Shown: positions 61,357 through 64,000 of the stretch, in pieces
How positions within the stretch are numbered: position 1 is the stretch's first letter
Layout of the letters: each line of letters begins with the position of its first letter
Source: Marasmius tenuissimus
Taxonomy: Eukaryota; Basidiomycota; Agaricomycetes; Agaricales; Marasmiaceae
Reading direction: 5' to 3'
NCBI GenBank assembly: GCA_029532415.1
Contig: JAQOTA010000050.1
Location: 3,844,001 to 3,908,000, forward strand
Length of the DNA: 64,000 bases
The notes under the pieces: model-generated
What the model was told of the DNA's origin: nothing
The model's database searches: none
What the model saw: the letters and a program-made list of their open reading frames with translations, nothing else
Made by a program: the position numbers and the translations under genes

Positions 61357-61495
61357 TAGGCCAGTTCACGTTATATCTATACCCATCTAAGTGTGCTCCT
61401 TGGTTCTTTGTTATACACACGAAAAGGAACGTCCCTCCAAAAGTCCAAGCTTCTTGAAACACGAAAGACAAGTGATGTAAATACAAGTCGCCAGC

Positions 61496-62401
61496 TCAAA
61501 CTTTGTATCGTCTACCCGTCCTTGTGAAGAATGTTTGAAGAACGTAAACCTGGAAACTGGAAACAATTCGTCAGTGGCATGCGGATAACAGACATGGGTG
61601 TCGCTTACACAGCCATTCCAACGACAGCTATGCTTTCAAAGACCGCGTACCAGAACAACCGACTGTAAATCATCGAAGTTGAGTAGAAGTTCCGCGCATA
61701 TATAATTGAGGCGTACTTTTGAGTGGATTTGACGACTGAGAAGCCCCGGTTCTCTCGTGTGTGGAAACTGCGCGTCGGTCAGTTGAATAGTGTGAGTGAC
61801 GACCGAGCGAGGTAACATACTATTTTTGCTCCCTCTTGATATTCATTAGCATACCGTTCAACGGAAGATACTCTCTTCCAAAGCGCTGGTTTGTTCCGAT
61901 ATCTGACCCTGCTTCGCAGGAGGCTCCCTCCTTGGCTCACTTTCCACCATGATATCGAAATCGACGAGCTTCTCGGTTAACGTCGACATATCGTTTTCGA
62001 AGCAGAATGCATATTCTCCAACGATGTTAGCTGTAAGGACATAGTCGCCTTGTCGTTCTCGTTGTCCATCAAGGAGTAGTTTCGAGTTGGGGTCTCGAAT
62101 GTCGAAATCAATATCAAATGAACCTCCGGATTGAACCTGTGGATGTGAGATTTGAGAAGAAGACGACGGAAATGACAATAAATGATAGCTTACAGCAAAG
62201 TAAAACTAAACAAAAGTCGTTAGCAGGCGTGAATGAAAGGTATAGGGCATGCCAGCAGACACGTACACCGAGCTTTTCTCCAGCCTTATCCACGTCGGCG
62301 TAGAAGCAAAGTCGTTCATTTGCGGCAATGGCGGTCGTTAGAGCAGATCCTCGGACATGTAGACACAGGTGTAAAAGGTAAAGAGGAAGTAGGAGGAACA
62401 T
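61496..62401 (-). CDS. p24/EMP24-family cargo receptor, interrupted by a 1-base deletion
   Basis: Exons 62267-62401, 62194-62205, 61821-62136, 61717-61767, 61609-61662 and 61496-61556 sum to 629 bases, one short of 210 codons. A signal peptide (MFLLLPLYLLHLCLHVRGSA) leads into the GOLD domain (GSFDIDFDIRDPN, ERQGDYVLTANIVGEYAFCF), a coiled coil, one membrane helix (YAVFESIAIVGMAVFQVYVL) and the cytosolic FFTRTGRRYKV with the di-aromatic coat signal. p24 proteins shuttle cargo between ER and Golgi in COPII/COPI vesicles. The frame breaks at about 61856-61862, between SALEESIFR and LNGMLMNIKRE, which are both conserved. Exon 2 is 12 bases. Confidence 0.85.
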
Positions 62402-62606
62402 CGTGGACGGCGGGGGTATACTGGTGAAGTTCTTGCCGCCGGCGGTTTGGGTTGTCTCTGTAGAACATTCCCACGATAGCACGTGGAGCTTGATCGGCAA
62501 GCAAAATATTTTTTCGCATAACCATCTTCGACTGAAGTTGAAGCCCAAGCTGCAGCTTGCTGCTCGCTGCCGGCCTGCCCTCTAAGCATCGAGTCGTCTC
62601 ACAGCC
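62402..62606. promoter_or_regulatory. Divergent promoter region (p24 / RPA190)
   Basis: A 205-base strip lies between opposite start codons, rich in GC at the p24 side (GCCGCCGGCGG, 62438-62448). No known element was identified. Confidence 0.4.
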
Positions 62607-64000
62607 ATGAACATCTCACACTCTATCCAGTCTACTGTTGCCGGTGTATCTTTCTCTTTCCTCACTGCTGAAGACGTACGCCGGATATCCGTCAAGCAAA
62701 TCGTTAATCCAGTTCTTCTCGATGCATTAAACCGACCGAATATTGGTGGTCTATATGACCCTTCACTTGGACCCAGCGATCGCTCTGATCTGTAAGCTCT
62801 CATGCTTTGGACGAGGGAGCGCGTATTCACGTCATTCTAGTTGCGGGACATGCCGACTTAACTATTTCACCTGCCCAGGTCATTTTGGACACATTGAACT
62901 CCCTGCACCCGTATTCCACCCACTCTTTTTGCGAACATGTACAATCTCTTTCGGGGAACCTGCCTCTTCTGTCATCATTTCAAAGTAGATCGTGAAGAAG
63001 TGAGTAAACGTCGATTGGAACTCCATCAACTTTTGACCATTTGCTCCAGCTCTGTAGATATGTCGGCAAATTCAGACTGCTGGAGTATGGGCTGTTGGAG
63101 GCTGCTCATGGCTTGGACGATCTGCACCGGCTTGTTACTGCACGAGCGAAGGCTGAAAGCAAGAAGAAGGGGAAGAAGAAGGCGACACAAGGTGACGAGG
63201 AAGAGGAAGATCACAGTGAAGAAAGCGAAGATTCGGATAATGCGGGGGGGGATAAAGACTCTGAGGAAGACGAAAGTCCGGTGGAATTTATGTCGAGGGT
63301 CAATCGCTATGTGGCGCTACATCTTTCCCGAGCATCGGGCAGCACAAGGGATAGCTATAAAGATGGTCTCGTCTATCAAGCCAGAAAGGAGCTCATAAAT
63401 GAGTTTCTGAAAGCTACTATCTTGGGTCGATGTCAAAATGAGGGTTGCGGGAGGTAAGCTCTCCCACACTTTCTCAGTCAACCGCCTCACCAACATCGCG
63501 CAGTTATGGCTATACCTTCAGAAAGGAAGGGTATACCAAAATCATCGAATACGACCTTTCTCCGAAACAAAAAGTCCGCAACACAAAGACGCGACCGGAT
63601 GTCCTATTAGGTTCTACAACCAAGTCGTCGAACGCTCCGTCAGAGCAGGATGATTCAGATGTCGAGATGTCTAGCCCAGAATCCGATGACGATGGAGAGT
63701 CCATTGCCGCAGAGGATCAGGAAGACGAGGAAGACGAGGAGGAGGAGGTGAATACCAAAGAAGATAATCTACCTCGAGCTGCCAACGGGAAGATCAAGAC
63801 TAAGCGAGGACGCAACGAGCGTGTCATTGCCCCTGAGGAGTGTCGAGCTCATCTTCGTCGCCTTTTCAAAAATGAGTCTACAATGTGCTCATTGCTGTAC
63901 GGAAAACACGGGCCGTTTGCGAAGATAACATCCGAAGGACTTTCTTTAGCCTCTGCAGACATGTTCTTCTTGGAGGTTATCACCGTCCCGCCGACGCGTT
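62607..64000 (+). CDS. RPA190: RNA polymerase I largest subunit RPA190 (5' part, runs off the window)
   Basis: Exons 62607-62791, 62841-62999, 63050-63453 and 63504 to the window end code the first quarter of the protein. The N-terminal zinc-binding clamp is visible: CGTCRLNYFTCPGHFGHIELP, then CLFCHHFK. This is followed by a long acidic insert (DSEEDESP and a Glu/Asp-rich stretch at 63680-63770) that is typical of Pol I A190 rather than RPB1 or RPC1, and by VITVPPTR at the edge. The frame is broken once: a run of five T at 62926-62930 seems one base short, because FTNMYNLFRG-type sequence resumes in another frame. Phase is restored only by that one-base change. Transcribes rDNA in the nucleolus. 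Confidence 0.88.

Overview
This 64 kb window is nuclear DNA from a filamentous basidiomycete, most likely an Agaricomycete. The evidence is a dense, intron-rich layout: about 31 protein genes, all interrupted by introns of mostly 47-65 bases, very small exons (6-18 coding bases), intergenic gaps often under 200 bases, and fungal families such as VTC1, UVDE, KRE9/KNH1-like, SWC4 and GRR1. All gene models were spliced by hand from donor/acceptor sites, reading phase and protein-family conservation, so exon ends are predictions; in nearly every model the exon lengths sum to a whole number of codons. I see no rRNA or tRNA gene, no CRISPR array and no convincing virus-derived gene.

Layout. 0.3-6.9 kb: an ACMSD-like decarboxylase and quinolinate phosphoribosyltransferase (two enzymes at the kynurenine-NAD branch point, tail to tail), a GPI-anchored KRE9-like protein, Gemin2/Brr1 and two small basic proteins. 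7-11.4 kb: a dual-specificity phosphatase, a candidate 1.1 kb non-autonomous DNA transposon, and ARF1. 11.9-26.7 kb: exocyst SEC15, glycerol-phosphate phosphatase, a stand-alone PARP-type zinc finger protein, a Laa2-like protein, UV-damage endonuclease, an unknown coiled-coil protein, a Ser/Thr-rich membrane protein and a mitochondrial enoyl-CoA hydratase. 26.7-43.5 kb: exocyst SEC10, a cytosolic GH3 beta-glucosidase with a PA14-like insert, an SDR, an AAA ATPase, SWC4, VTC1, U1-C, LSM3 and a predicted tail-anchored protein. 43.6-57 kb: the F-box protein GRR1, a 435 bp MITE-like element, glutaminyl-tRNA synthetase, CPSF100/CFT2 and a large HSL-type hydrolase. 57-64 kb: two tandem alpha-tubulin genes, a p24 protein and the first part of RNA polymerase I subunit RPA190.

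Themes. Housekeeping genes dominate, several from the same machines: two exocyst subunits, three U-snRNP factors (Gemin2, U1-C, LSm3; the last two divergent with 95 bases between their start codons), a polyadenylation factor, and two alpha-tubulins. The most noteworthy non-genic signals are two undescribed-looking inverted-repeat elements (9100-10223 and 46669-47103). The most noteworthy gene-level signals are the asymmetric intron content of the tubulin pair, GC-AG introns, and single-base frameshifts in p24 and RPA190, which may be assembly errors. I found no wholly new multi-gene system.
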